Assembly: GCA_963625685.1 (NCBI GenBank)
Contig: CAVFTR010000001.1
Span: forward strand, 62,001 to 126,000
Reading direction: 5' to 3'
Length of the DNA stretch: 64,000 bases
DNA from: F23-B02 sp963625685
Lineage (GTDB): Bacteria; Bacillota; Clostridia; Oscillospirales; Oscillospiraceae
In this document: piece by piece, positions 1 to 8,710 of the stretch
Layout of the letters: each line of letters begins with the position of its first letter
Numbering within the stretch: position 1 is the stretch's first letter
The notes under the pieces: model-generated
What the model was told of the DNA's origin: nothing
The model's database searches: none
The model's input: the letters and a program-made list of their open reading frames with translations, nothing else
Made by a program: the position numbers and the translations under genes

Positions 1-2
1 CG

Positions 3-1322
3 GCGGTCGCCGCTCCGCATAACGGAACGACCTTTATCGAGACCTGCGATATCTCCACCAAGGTCGTAACCGATTTTATCTACAATTTCGGCGCGTCCCT
101 CGGCTTTACCAAGCTCAAGGGCGTGTATGATCTCCAGCTTGAGCATTTCGGCATCTACCGTCAGGAGGACGAGACCGACCTTCAGTATCTCGTGCGCGTT
201 CTCAACAGCAGCGACTTCATGAGCCATAACGACAACGCCATCTACGACCTGACCATCGACAACGCACTGAAGATAAACGACGGCATCGAGATGCAGAAGA
301 ACGTCTATTACTTCTCCGTCTGCGGCGACGCGACCCACGAGAGCGCGGTGAGCGGCAATCAGGTCCCCGACTCGTCGGTGTTCATGCTCCTCAAGCCCTT
401 TGCGGCGATGATGGGCAAGTATTATGACGAGACGACGGCGGGCGGCGTTTATATCGATAAGACCTGGCTTCCGAACGACGGCATGGTAAACGTCGTGTCC
501 GGCCTCTATCCCGTAAACAGTCAGCTCAAATGCGTCAACGCCGACGGCAGCCAGGCCTTCGTCGTCTGCGACGGATACAATAAGCAGGACTATGCCAGCG
601 GCATATGGAACGTGCTGCCCACGCAGCCGTACGACCATCTGAGCATCGTCGGCGGCATACTCTCAAACACCGTTTCCAACACAAGGCACCTGTATCTTGA
701 GCTCATAAGCCGCGTGACGAGCACCTACGGCAAGGGCGGCAGCACGCCGGACACTCCAATAGACGAGGACACCCTGCCGTTTACGGATGTTGAGCGCGGC
801 CGCTGGTCGTATGATTACATCCTCAACATGTACCAGCTCGGTATCGTAAACGGCTGCACGGACACCACCTTCGAGCCTGAGGGGAACGTGACCCGTGCGC
901 AGTTCGTGAAAATGATAGCCTGCCTTGACGGCGTCGATACGAGCGCTTACGCGAAATGCCGCTTCACCGACGTCAGCGACAAGAGCTATGCCGCGCCCTA
1001 CATCGAGTGGGCCGCCGATAACGGCATCGTCAAGGGCGTGAGCGATACGAGCTTCCTGCCCGACGACAATATAACGCGCGAGCAGATGGCCGCGATAATC
1101 TGCCGTTATGCCGACTACGCCGGAATAAAGCTCTCCGAGGACGCTCCTGCGGTCACATTTGCAGACAGCGCGCAGATATCGGCCTACGCCGCTCCGAGCG
1201 TCGCCGCGCTCCAGCGCGCCGGCATAATCTGCGGCTCACAAAACGCCGACGGAAGCTACAGCTACTGTCCCACGGCCTACGCCACCCGCGAGCAGGCATG
1301 CAAGGTCCTCAGCCTCATATAA
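3..1322 (+). CDS. Surface lipase with three C-terminal SLH domains (5' partial)
   Basis: The reading frame is open from base 3, so the gene begins upstream of the window and the nucleophile-serine region is missing. The first visible residues read APHNGTTF, a landmark of staphylococcal/Geobacillus-type (family I.5/I.6) lipases. Later, NDGMVN (about 477-492) and YDHLSIVG (about 630-650) match the places where those lipases carry the catalytic Asp and His. After a short linker come three SLH repeats, about 774-930, 960-1120 and 1150-1320, each with an F-x-D-V/S start and an inner NGI/LGIVxG motif. SLH domains usually bind pyruvylated secondary cell-wall polymer, so the enzyme is probably displayed on the cell surface and hydrolyses acyl esters. 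Lipase assignment is a family inference from the C-terminal half. A GTG at 123 is internal and is not the start. Confidence 0.8.
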   Translation, partial: AVAAPHNGTTFIETCDISTKVVTDFIYNFGASLGFTKLKGVYDLQLEHFGIYRQEDETDLQYLVRVLNSSDFMSHNDNAIYDLTIDNALKINDGIEMQKNVYYFSVCGDATHESAVSGNQVPDSSVFMLLKPFAAMMGKYYDETTAGGVYIDKTWLPNDGMVNVVSGLYPVNSQLKCVNADGSQAFVVCDGYNKQDYASGIWNVLPTQPYDHLSIVGGILSNTVSNTRHLYLELISRVTSTYGKGGSTPDTPIDEDTLPFTDVERGRWSYDYILNMYQLGIVNGCTDTTFEPEGNVTRAQFVKMIACLDGVDTSAYAKCRFTDVSDKSYAAPYIEWAADNGIVKGVSDTSFLPDDNITREQMAAIICRYADYAGIKLSEDAPAVTFADSAQISAYAAPSVAALQRAGIICGSQNADGSYSYCPTAYATREQACKVLSLI

Positions 1323-1340
1323 GTGTTTTAATAAAGCGTT

Positions 1341-1368
1341 AAAAACCGTGGCTTGCCACGGTTTTTTT
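1341..1368 (+). terminator. Rho-independent terminator after lipase-SLH gene
   Basis: Perfect 7-bp stem CCGTGGC / GCCACGG (1346-1352, 1355-1361), with extra A:T pairs outside and a run of T from 1362. Confidence 0.85.
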
Positions 1369-1369
1369 A

Positions 1370-1398
1370 TTGCAATGAGTTTATACGTTTAGTATAAT
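1370..1398 (+). promoter_or_regulatory. Sigma-A promoter for the ABC exporter pair
   Basis: TTGCAA (1370-1375), 17-bp spacer, TATAAT (1393-1398). The -35 box begins just past the T-run of the preceding terminator. Transcription would begin near 1405, shortly before the ATG at 1431. Confidence 0.65.
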
Positions 1399-1430
1399 AT
1401 ATCTAATATATACAGTTAGGCGGGGAAGAT

Positions 1431-2132
1431 ATGGCATACGTTGAATTTGAGAAGGTCAAAAAGACCTACCATATGGGCGAGGTGAGCATCGAGGCGCTCA
1501 AGGATGCGAGCTTTGAGATAGAAAAGGGCGAGATATGCGTCATCGTCGGCGCGTCTGGCGCGGGCAAGACCACACTCCTGAACATCCTCGGCGGGATGGA
1601 CAGCCTGAGCTCCGGCCGCGTCGTGCTCGACGGGGAGGAGATATCGTCCTATAACGCGATGCAGCTTACGACCTATCGCCGCTACGACGTGGGCTTTGTT
1701 TTTCAGTTTTATAACCTCGTGCAGAACCTCACCGCCATTGAAAACGTCGAGCTCGCCGCTCAGATATGCAAGGAGCCGATGGACGCGGCGGAGGTCATCG
1801 ACCTTGTCGGACTGCACGACAGGGCGCAGAACTTCCCCGCGCAGCTTTCAGGCGGCGAGCAGCAGCGCGTCGCGATAGCGCGCGCCCTGGCAAAGAACCC
1901 GAAGCTCCTGCTCTGCGACGAGCCGACGGGCGCGCTGGACTACAATACCGGCAAGGCGGTTTTGCAGCTTTTGCAGGATTGCAGCCGCAATAACGGCATG
2001 ACCGTCGTTATAATAACCCACAACCATGCGCTGACCGCCATGGCCGACAGAGTCGTTTCGGTAAAAAGCGGCGTCGTCACGGAGGTCAGGCGCAACGAGC
2101 ACCCCATTCCCATTGCGGATATCGAGTGGTAA
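1431..2132 (+). CDS. ABC transporter ATP-binding protein, MacB/LolD-FtsE type
   Basis: A 233-residue ATPase that powers the adjacent FtsX-like permease. It shows the full nucleotide-binding set: Walker A GASGAGKT (about residues 38-45), a Q-loop in FQFYNLV, the signature LSGGEQQR, Walker B LLLCDEPTGALD and the switch His in IITHN. These features and its size match the MacB/LolD/FtsE family, whose members couple ATP hydrolysis to mechanical movement of periplasmic or outer-face domains rather than classical transport. The permease starts six bases after the stop, so the two form an operon. The substrate cannot be read from the sequence. Confidence 0.93.
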   Translation: MAYVEFEKVKKTYHMGEVSIEALKDASFEIEKGEICVIVGASGAGKTTLLNILGGMDSLSSGRVVLDGEEISSYNAMQLTTYRRYDVGFVFQFYNLVQNLTAIENVELAAQICKEPMDAAEVIDLVGLHDRAQNFPAQLSGGEQQRVAIARALAKNPKLLLCDEPTGALDYNTGKAVLQLLQDCSRNNGMTVVIITHNHALTAMADRVVSVKSGVVTEVRRNEHPIPIADIEW

Positions 2133-2138
2133 GCCTCT

Positions 2139-5100
2139 ATGAACAGATCGATATTGAAGCTGACAAAACGCGAGATAAAAGGCAGCCTCGGCCGCTATCT
2201 CGCCATATTCGCGATAATCGCGCTCGGAGCCGGCCTCTTTGTCGGCCTGCGCCTGTCGCGCCCGGATTTTCTGGAGACGTATAATAACTATACGCAGCGC
2301 ACGCAGTTTTACGATTTCCGTCTTGTGTCCACCCTCGGACTTACAGACGAAGACCTTGCCGCCGTGACGGAGCTCTCCGGAGTTACGCTCGCCGAGGGCG
2401 CCGTCGGCGCGGACTTCCTGTTCAACACGCCCGAGGAGGATAACCTCATCATGATGGCGCAGAGCATTCCGGAGAAGATAAACCTCATCGACCTCAGGTC
2501 CGGACGCATGCCGGAAAAGGCGGACGAGTGCCTTGCAGACCCCAACCTGTACTCCGAGGAGGATATAGGAAGCACGGTGAAGCTGTCGGAGGATAACAGC
2601 ACGCAGACCTTCGATACCTTCGCCTATGACGAATACACGATAGTCGGCCTGGCCGAGAGCGTTTTGTATATCAATATGGAGCGCGGCTCGAGCACGCTCG
2701 GAAACGGCAGCGTCAAGGGCTATATCTATATCCTCCCCGAGGGCTTTTCAACGGATTACTATACGGATATCTACCTTCGCGTCGACACCGGGGGATATGT
2801 GTACTCCGACGAGTACGAGGCAGACTGCGCAGGATACGTCGATGAGCTCAAGGAGTTTATGGCAGAGCGTGCGGAGATACGCCGTGACGGCATCATAGCA
2901 GAGGCGACGGCGCAGCTTGACGATGCGAAGGCCCAGTATGAGGAGGGCAGGGCGCAGTACGAAGCGGCAAAGGCCGAGTACGACAGCGGCTATGCCGCCT
3001 ATGTGCAGAAAAAAAGCGCGACCGAGGCCGAGCTCGAGCAGGCCCGTAAGCAGATAGAGGAGGCCGAGAGCATGCTGGTCGACAGCTCCGTTCTCGACCA
3101 GAAGCAGGCCGAGCTCGACGCCGCCAGGGCCGAGCTCGATAAGGGACAGGCCGAGTACGAATCTGGCCTGAGACAGTTTAAGATAAAGGAGACTCTTACC
3201 TACGGCACGGTCTACGAGCAGATAAGCTACTACGAAAAGCGCATCAGCGAAAAGCAGAGCGAGCTGGCCGAGAAGACGGCGGAGTTGGAAAGCCTCAATA
3301 CGCAGCTGGCCGAGGCCCAGGCAAACGGCGAGAGGATCAAGGCGCGGTTCCTGCAGGTCAAAATCACGACCGTCAACAACAGCATAAGCATTTTAAACGG
3401 CGAGATAGCGCTGTGCGGCGAGCGCCTCGAGACTCACCGCCAAAGGCTCGCCGCTGCGGACGCGGAGCTCGAGCCGTACCGCAAGCAGCTTGAGGACGCG
3501 AAGGCGCAGCTCGATTCGGGCTATGCGCAGATAGCGGAAGGTCAGGCGCAGCTCGACCAGGCGCGCGAGATGATAAGCAGCGGCGGAGCTCAGCTCGAGG
3601 AGGCAAAAAGGCAGTACGAGCAGGGCAAGGCGGAGGCCGAGCGCGGCTTTGCCGAGGCCGAAAAGGAGCTGAGCGCCGGAAAGGCGCAGCTTGACAGTGC
3701 CAGGGCTGAGCTTGACAAGGGAGCGGCCGAGCTCGACAAGGCCGAAAAGCAGATAAAAAACATAAACCACGCCGACACCTACGTCCTTGACCGCGATACG
3801 AACGCGGGCTACGTGTGCTTTGAAAGCGATACCAACGTCGTGCAGAGCGTAGCGGCGGTGTTCCCGGTGTTTTTCTTCCTCGTCGCGGCCCTGGTATGCC
3901 TTACGACGATGACGAGGATGATCGACGACCAGCGCACGCAGATAGGCATACTCAAGGCCCTGGGCTATTCCTCGGGCGCGGTGATGGGAAAATATATGAT
4001 CTATTCCGGCAGTGCGACAGTGCTCGGCTGCATTTTCGGGATAGCGGCCGGAAGCTTTGCATTTCCCGCGATAGTGTGGTTCGGCTACGGACTCATGTAT
4101 AACCTGTCCGGACTCACCTTCACGATGGACTGGCCGCTGGCGCTCGGCATAACGGCGGCAAACCTCGCCGTCACGCTGATAGTCACCTGGTACTGCTGCG
4201 CAAGGGAGCTCAGGAGCGTTCCAGCGGAGCTAATACGCCCCAAGGCGCCCGAGGCCGGAAAGAGGATACTGCTCGAGCGCATAAAAACAGTGTGGAACGA
4301 CATGAGCTTCATGCAGAAGGTCTCCGCGCGCAATATCATGCGCTATAAAAAGCGCATATTCATGATGCTCCTCGGCATCGGAGGCTGCACGGCGCTCGTG
4401 CTGACGGCTCTCGGCCTCAACGATACGATCCAGAACGTAGTGGCGCGGCAGTATGACGACATAATCCTCTACGATTACGAGCTGACGATGGCCTATGACA
4501 TGAACGAGGAGGAGCAGGAGATATTCTTCCGCGACGCGGGAGACAATATAAAGGACGCGATATTCCTGTACCGCGGCCTCGCGGAGGTCGACGGCGGAGA
4601 CGCCATAAAGACCGCGACCCTTACAGTGACCGACGGCAGATATCTTTATAAGTACATAGACCTCAGCTATGACGGCGCTCCCATCGATTACCCGGGCAAA
4701 AATGAGGCGGCGATAAACTATAACCTCGCCCGCCAGCTCGGCGGCGTGGAGATCGGCGACGAGATAAAGCTCACGACAGCCGAGAAAAAGGAGCTCACAG
4801 TGACCGTGAGCGCGCTGTTTGACAACTATGTCGACAGCTTTGTGTTCATATCGCCCGAGACCTGCTCCGAGCAGCTCGGCAAGGAGCCGGAGTACAAGTC
4901 GGCGCTGGCAAACGCTCCGGATGATAAGGATGTAAACGCCTGCGCCGCCGCCATAGCAAACACGGTCGACGGCGTCAGGGGCGTCAGCCTGAGCGTCGAC
5001 ACGAAGGAGCGCGTCGGAAGCATGCTCGACGGACTGCTCGTCGTCGTCGCGGCGATAATCCTCTGCGCGGGACTTCTGGCGTTTATCGTGCTGTATAACC

Positions 5101-5435
5101 TTACGAACATAAATATCTCCGAGCGCATACGCGAGATAGCCACGATAAAGGTGCTCGGCTTTTATCCGAAGGAGGCGGCGCAGTACGTTTTCCGCGAGAA
5201 TATCATCCTCACGGGAGCGGGCTCGGTGTTCGGCCTCGGCCTCGGAGTCGCGCTGCACGCCTTCGTCATGAACGCGATCAAGGTCGACACGATGTATTTC
5301 AAGCCCCACATAAGCTTTCTCAGCTTTGCCGTCTCCATCGCCATAACCTTCGTGTTTGCAGCCATCGTCAACTCCATCATGCGCCGCAGGATAGACGGCA
5401 TCGACATGGCCGGCGCGCTCAAATCAATAGAGTAA
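2139..5435 (+). CDS. Giant FtsX-like ABC permease with extracellular coiled coil
   Basis: A 1098-residue membrane protein, partner of the ATPase just upstream. There is one membrane segment near residues 20-40, then a large outer region that includes a heptad-rich, Ala/Glu/Gln/Lys-rich coiled coil from about 245 to 543. Two FtsX-type permease blocks follow (about 565-690 and 965-1095). Both carry the cytoplasmic coupling pattern seen in this family (RTQIGILKALGYS and IREIATIKVLGF). Duplicated FtsX blocks occur in Gram-positive MacB-like exporters; the very long coiled coil resembles that of mechanotransmission permeases that act on the envelope. Substrate or partner is unknown. It could export a peptide or lipid, or regulate a surface enzyme. 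Confidence 0.88.
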   Translation: MNRSILKLTKREIKGSLGRYLAIFAIIALGAGLFVGLRLSRPDFLETYNNYTQRTQFYDFRLVSTLGLTDEDLAAVTELSGVTLAEGAVGADFLFNTPEEDNLIMMAQSIPEKINLIDLRSGRMPEKADECLADPNLYSEEDIGSTVKLSEDNSTQTFDTFAYDEYTIVGLAESVLYINMERGSSTLGNGSVKGYIYILPEGFSTDYYTDIYLRVDTGGYVYSDEYEADCAGYVDELKEFMAERAEIRRDGIIAEATAQLDDAKAQYEEGRAQYEAAKAEYDSGYAAYVQKKSATEAELEQARKQIEEAESMLVDSSVLDQKQAELDAARAELDKGQAEYESGLRQFKIKETLTYGTVYEQISYYEKRISEKQSELAEKTAELESLNTQLAEAQANGERIKARFLQVKITTVNNSISILNGEIALCGERLETHRQRLAAADAELEPYRKQLEDAKAQLDSGYAQIAEGQAQLDQAREMISSGGAQLEEAKRQYEQGKAEAERGFAEAEKELSAGKAQLDSARAELDKGAAELDKAEKQIKNINHADTYVLDRDTNAGYVCFESDTNVVQSVAAVFPVFFFLVAALVCLTTMTRMIDDQRTQIGILKALGYSSGAVMGKYMIYSGSATVLGCIFGIAAGSFAFPAIVWFGYGLMYNLSGLTFTMDWPLALGITAANLAVTLIVTWYCCARELRSVPAELIRPKAPEAGKRILLERIKTVWNDMSFMQKVSARNIMRYKKRIFMMLLGIGGCTALVLTALGLNDTIQNVVARQYDDIILYDYELTMAYDMNEEEQEIFFRDAGDNIKDAIFLYRGLAEVDGGDAIKTATLTVTDGRYLYKYIDLSYDGAPIDYPGKNEAAINYNLARQLGGVEIGDEIKLTTAEKKELTVTVSALFDNYVDSFVFISPETCSEQLGKEPEYKSALANAPDDKDVNACAAAIANTVDGVRGVSLSVDTKERVGSMLDGLLVVVAAIILCAGLLAFIVLYNLTNINISERIREIATIKVLGFYPKEAAQYVFRENIILTGAGSVFGLGLGVALHAFVMNAIKVDTMYFKPHISFLSFAVSIAITFVFAAIVNSIMRRRIDGIDMAGALKSIE

Positions 5436-5436
5436 T

Positions 5437-5465
5437 TTGACAAGAGAAAGAGAATATATTATATT
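5437..5465 (+). promoter_or_regulatory. Near-consensus sigma-A promoter for the Ser/Thr kinase gene
   Basis: TTGACA (5437-5442) starts two bases after the permease stop codon; a 17-bp spacer follows, then TATATT (5460-5465). The kinase can therefore be transcribed separately from the ABC genes. Confidence 0.8.
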
Positions 5466-5504
5466 TAAAGGCAACTAATCAATAAATTATCAGGGATGCA
5501 TGAT

Positions 5505-7295
5505 ATGGAGAATTTGCAATCATCGCTGCCCGGCTGGGAGATAGTGCGCTGCATTGGCAGCGGCAGCTCCGGCAAGGTATATGAGCTGAAGAAAAAAGAT
5601 GAATACGGCGGCGACTTCCACTGTGCGCTCAAGGTGATAAGCGTTCCCGGAACTCAGAAGGAGTACGACGAAATGCTCGGCACGATGAGCGAGTTCGCCA
5701 TGCGCGCAAAGCTGCGCGAGAAGGTCGAGGAGATCAGCAGCGAATACCGTCTGCTCGGCGCTCTGCGCGGTCATCCGAACATCGTAAACTGCGAGGATCA
5801 GATGATAATACCGCACGAAAACGATCTCGGCTGGGATATCTATATCCGCATGGAGCTGCTGCAGTCCCTGCCCGACTATGTCCGCGAAAACGGCATGACG
5901 GTCGAAAATGTTATAAAGCTCGGCAGCGACATGTGCTCGGCGCTCGAGCTGTGCCGCGAGAACAATATAATCCACCGCGATATAAAGCCGCAGAACATCT
6001 TCGTCAGCCGCTACGGCGTATATAAGCTCGGCGACTTCGGCGTCGCCAAGGCCTCTACCATCCGCAGCTCGGCCGATAAGGTCGGGACGTATTCGTATAT
6101 GGCGCCCGAGGTATACAAGGGCAAGGGCTATGACGACAGAGTGGATATATACTCCCTGGGCATGGTGCTCTACTGGCTTTTAAACGAGCGGCGCGGCCCG
6201 TTTCTCCCGATGCCGCCGCAGACGCCGACGCCGGAGCAGATAAGCGACGCGCAGATACGGCGCTTTAGAGGCGAGAGCCTGCCGCAGCCGAAAAACGGCG
6301 GAGCGGCGCTCAAAAGGGCGGTCATGAAGGCGTGCAGCTATAAGATAGCCGACCGCTACTCCGGCCCCGCGGAGCTCAGGCGCGCTCTCACGCTCGCGGC
6401 CTCCGGCAAAACGGAGCATGAGCCCGTGCAGGTATCCTACGGCAGCGACGAGGCGACCGTGCGCGAGGACTTCAAGGCCGATCCGCGTCCGGAGTACATA
6501 CCGGAAACGCCGCGTGAGCCGAGACCGCAGCCTCAGCCGAAGCAGAAGCCGCGTCCCGAGGCGGCGCAGACGAAAAAGGCCCCGCCCAGACAGGCGGAGC
6601 CGGAAAAAAAGCCGAAGAAGTCGATGCTCGGCTATATATTGGCGCTGGTGCTTATCCTCGCGGCAATGGCGACGGCGATAATCGTGTTCGCCCTTTCAGG
6701 CAACAATAACGGCGGCAGGGACGATACGCCCGAGGAGACCGTTCAGCCCACGCCGACGGCGACACCCGAGCCTGAAAAGCTCGACGTCAAGTCGGTCATG
6801 CTCAGCTCGCCGAGCCTTACGCTCACAGTAGAGGACGAGGCGCAGCTCAAGGTAAACTGCACGCCCGAGCCCACGGCGGAGCAGGAAGAGCCCGAGTATG
6901 TCTGGAAAAGCAGCGACACCTCTATTGTCACCGTTTCGCAGGAGGGCAAGCTCAAGGCCGTCAGCGAGGGCTCGGCGACCGTCATGGTCTATGTCAAGGA
7001 CAAGATGGAGGTGTACGATCAATGCACAGTCATCGTCGAGCGGCCCAAGGTAACGGAGCTGAAGATAGAGGAGATGCCGGTCAAGACCGTGTACACCGTC
7101 GGCGAGGAGCTCGATACGACGGGTCTCGTGCTCAGAGCCTATTACAATAACGGCTCGGCAAAGCGCATAACCGACCCCGACGAATACACCGTCGACTGCG
7201 ACATGACAGGCCTCGGCAACCGCGAGGCAACCGTCACCTACGACGAAAAAACCGTCACCTACACCGTAAGAATAAGCCTGTTCGGGGTAGGCTGA
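5505..7295 (+). CDS. Membrane Ser/Thr protein kinase with Ig-like extracellular domains
   Basis: A Hanks-type kinase domain fills about residues 12-295: glycine loop GSGSSGKVY, ATP-binding Lys in ALKVIS, catalytic HRDIKPQN, metal-binding DFG and APE all present, so it should be active. A Pro/Lys-rich linker leads to one membrane helix near residues 373-396. Outside are a Big_2-like domain (about 425-505) and a second bacterial Ig-like domain (about 510-595). Typical PrkC/Stk1 kinases instead have PASTA repeats that bind muropeptides; none is seen here. The start is put at the ATG at 5505, because CAGGGA (5491-5496) lies 8 bases before it; the ATG at 5496 would overlap that site. Protein length is about 596 residues. 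Confidence 0.92.
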   Translation: MENLQSSLPGWEIVRCIGSGSSGKVYELKKKDEYGGDFHCALKVISVPGTQKEYDEMLGTMSEFAMRAKLREKVEEISSEYRLLGALRGHPNIVNCEDQMIIPHENDLGWDIYIRMELLQSLPDYVRENGMTVENVIKLGSDMCSALELCRENNIIHRDIKPQNIFVSRYGVYKLGDFGVAKASTIRSSADKVGTYSYMAPEVYKGKGYDDRVDIYSLGMVLYWLLNERRGPFLPMPPQTPTPEQISDAQIRRFRGESLPQPKNGGAALKRAVMKACSYKIADRYSGPAELRRALTLAASGKTEHEPVQVSYGSDEATVREDFKADPRPEYIPETPREPRPQPQPKQKPRPEAAQTKKAPPRQAEPEKKPKKSMLGYILALVLILAAMATAIIVFALSGNNNGGRDDTPEETVQPTPTATPEPEKLDVKSVMLSSPSLTLTVEDEAQLKVNCTPEPTAEQEEPEYVWKSSDTSIVTVSQEGKLKAVSEGSATVMVYVKDKMEVYDQCTVIVERPKVTELKIEEMPVKTVYTVGEELDTTGLVLRAYYNNGSAKRITDPDEYTVDCDMTGLGNREATVTYDEKTVTYTVRISLFGVG

Positions 7296-7303
7296 CAGAA
7301 AGC

Positions 7304-7669
7304 GTGATTTACAAAATGACGCTCGATGAACAAATGCGAGCGATCGCAGCGGAGCTCGTTTCAGAGCACGGAATTCACTATAAAATAAGCCTGAAGGAGC
7401 TTCGCGAGCTGCTATACGCTCGTTTTGAAACAAACATGGGCAGCGTTATTCCCTCGGACTACTGCTACGACCGTGTCAACAGGGGGATCGTATTTGAAAA
7501 TAAGCCCCGTCTGTTCCGATTTCTCGGCAACGGGATGTATGAGTGCCTCGGCGAGAACTATCCGTTCACCGGAGAAGTGGAGAATGCTAGCGACGGCACT
7601 GCCGCGGGCTCGTGGGAAAACGGAGCTTTTCACAAAAACGCAAACTGGGATATGCTTGGTCTGAAATGA
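7304..7669 (+). CDS. Small conserved-looking protein of unknown function
   Basis: I do not recognise this family. It encodes about 121 residues from the GTG at 7304, or 117 from the ATG at 7316; neither has a strong ribosome site (AGAAAG is the best). It has no signal peptide or membrane segment. The N-terminal part looks helical, and there is a motif-like centre VIPSDYCYDRVNRGI followed by aromatic-rich RLFRFLGNGMYECLGENYPFTG, which suggests a small soluble fold. It lies eight bases after the kinase stop and before a terminator, so it is probably cotranscribed with the kinase. Confidence 0.6.
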   Translation: MIYKMTLDEQMRAIAAELVSEHGIHYKISLKELRELLYARFETNMGSVIPSDYCYDRVNRGIVFENKPRLFRFLGNGMYECLGENYPFTGEVENASDGTAAGSWENGAFHKNANWDMLGLK

Positions 7670-7698
7670 CGGGAGTTACCTGACTCCCGTCATTTTTT
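7666..7698 (+). terminator. Intrinsic terminator between converging genes
   Basis: 11-bp stem ATGACGGGAGT / ACTCCCGTCAT (7666-7676, 7683-7693) followed by T6. The stop codon of the small gene sits in the left arm. The stem could also stop minus-strand transcription from the PAP2 gene. Confidence 0.85.
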
Positions 7699-7707
7699 GC
7701 TGTCTTA

Positions 7708-8628
7708 TCAGTCCTTGCGTCCGAGCCCTGCGAAGTATTTGAAAGTCATCGGCCAGACTATGCCGGCGAAGAGGATGACGATGAAATAGCGCACGCCGTG
7801 AGCCACGCTGTGCCCGCCGAAGAGCGCGAGCAGCGGCGCCTTCAGGACCGCCCTGAGCGCCAGCAGAATAGCGAGCCCGAGGGCGACCTTTATTATCTGC
7901 GCCCACCACACGGCCCGGGTGGGGAAGTGGAGGTATTTCGTGTCGACAAAGAAGGTCAGCAGCAGACCGGCCGCGCAGAACAGCATCATGTACGCGTTCT
8001 TGAGCCCTTCCGCGTAGTTGTCCGGGTCGATATCGGCAGGGAAGTCGTACAGCTCTACAAAGGCGACGAAGGCCGCGGCCATCACGATAAATACGCTGAA
8101 TATTATGTAAACCTTTTTGGGGCTCTTGTCCATATCGCGGAAGAAGGGGTATATTACGAAAACGAGCACCGTTCCGACGATGAGCGACACGCCGACGTCA
8201 AGCGGAGTGTGGACGCCGACATACATGCGCGAAAAGGCCGTCAGCGCGATGAGCAGCACGAAAGCTATCCGCAGCGCCGTGCTTTTAAAATATCTTGCCG
8301 GCGCGCCGAACACGGCAAAGGCGTTCTGCGTGTGGCCGCTGGGGAAGGAATAGCCTGTGGCCTCGGCCCTGGCGCTTTCGACGATGGTGAAGCCCGGATC
8401 CTTCACCCAGGGACGCGGGATGCGGAACCACAGCTTGAGAAACTGATTTATTATCGTGCCGGCAAAGCCGACCGTCATCATGTAGTATCCGCAGCTCTTG
8501 TTCAGGCACCAGAACACGATGATGGCCGCCGCGATGAATACGGCCTCGCCGCCGAGATTCGTGACGAGCCCCATCACAGCGTCGAGAAACGGTGTGCGTA
8601 TTTTTTCAAGTGCGTATAGAAGCTCCAT
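7708..8628 (-). CDS. PAP2-family membrane phosphatase
   Basis: A 306-residue polytopic membrane protein with the three phosphatidic-acid-phosphatase motifs in order: K-x6-RP (KLWFRIPRP), PSGH (SFPSGHTQ) and SR-x5-H-x3-D (SRMYVGVHTPLD). The catalytic His residues are therefore present. PAP2 enzymes remove phosphate from lipid phosphates such as phosphatidic acid or undecaprenyl pyrophosphate at the outer membrane face. The C-terminal third adds several extra hydrophobic segments. AGAGGTGA lies correctly before the ATG at 8628. The substrate cannot be decided; a separate uppP lies at 32.4 kb. Confidence 0.88.
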   Translation of the reverse strand: MELLYALEKIRTPFLDAVMGLVTNLGGEAVFIAAAIIVFWCLNKSCGYYMMTVGFAGTIINQFLKLWFRIPRPWVKDPGFTIVESARAEATGYSFPSGHTQNAFAVFGAPARYFKSTALRIAFVLLIALTAFSRMYVGVHTPLDVGVSLIVGTVLVFVIYPFFRDMDKSPKKVYIIFSVFIVMAAAFVAFVELYDFPADIDPDNYAEGLKNAYMMLFCAAGLLLTFFVDTKYLHFPTRAVWWAQIIKVALGLAILLALRAVLKAPLLALFGGHSVAHGVRYFIVILFAGIVWPMTFKYFAGLGRKD

Positions 8629-8670
8629 AAGTCACCTCTGATTTTTTTCTTTAACAGTACCATAAAGTAA

Positions 8671-8697
8671 AGCCGTTTGCAACGCAAACGGCTTTTG
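8671..8697. terminator. Hairpin between ADH and PAP2 genes
   Basis: 10-bp perfect stem AGCCGTTTGC / GCAAACGGCT (8671-8680, 8684-8693) with a 3-base loop. It lies downstream of the minus-strand alcohol dehydrogenase and before the PAP2 gene; the minus-strand U-tract is poor. Confidence 0.6.
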
Positions 8698-8710
8698 GAA
8701 GTTTTCGCTG

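Noticed and set aside
12..122. Gene start at GTG 123
   Set aside because: Lipase motif APHNGTTF is encoded upstream in the same open frame, so the gene extends beyond the window.
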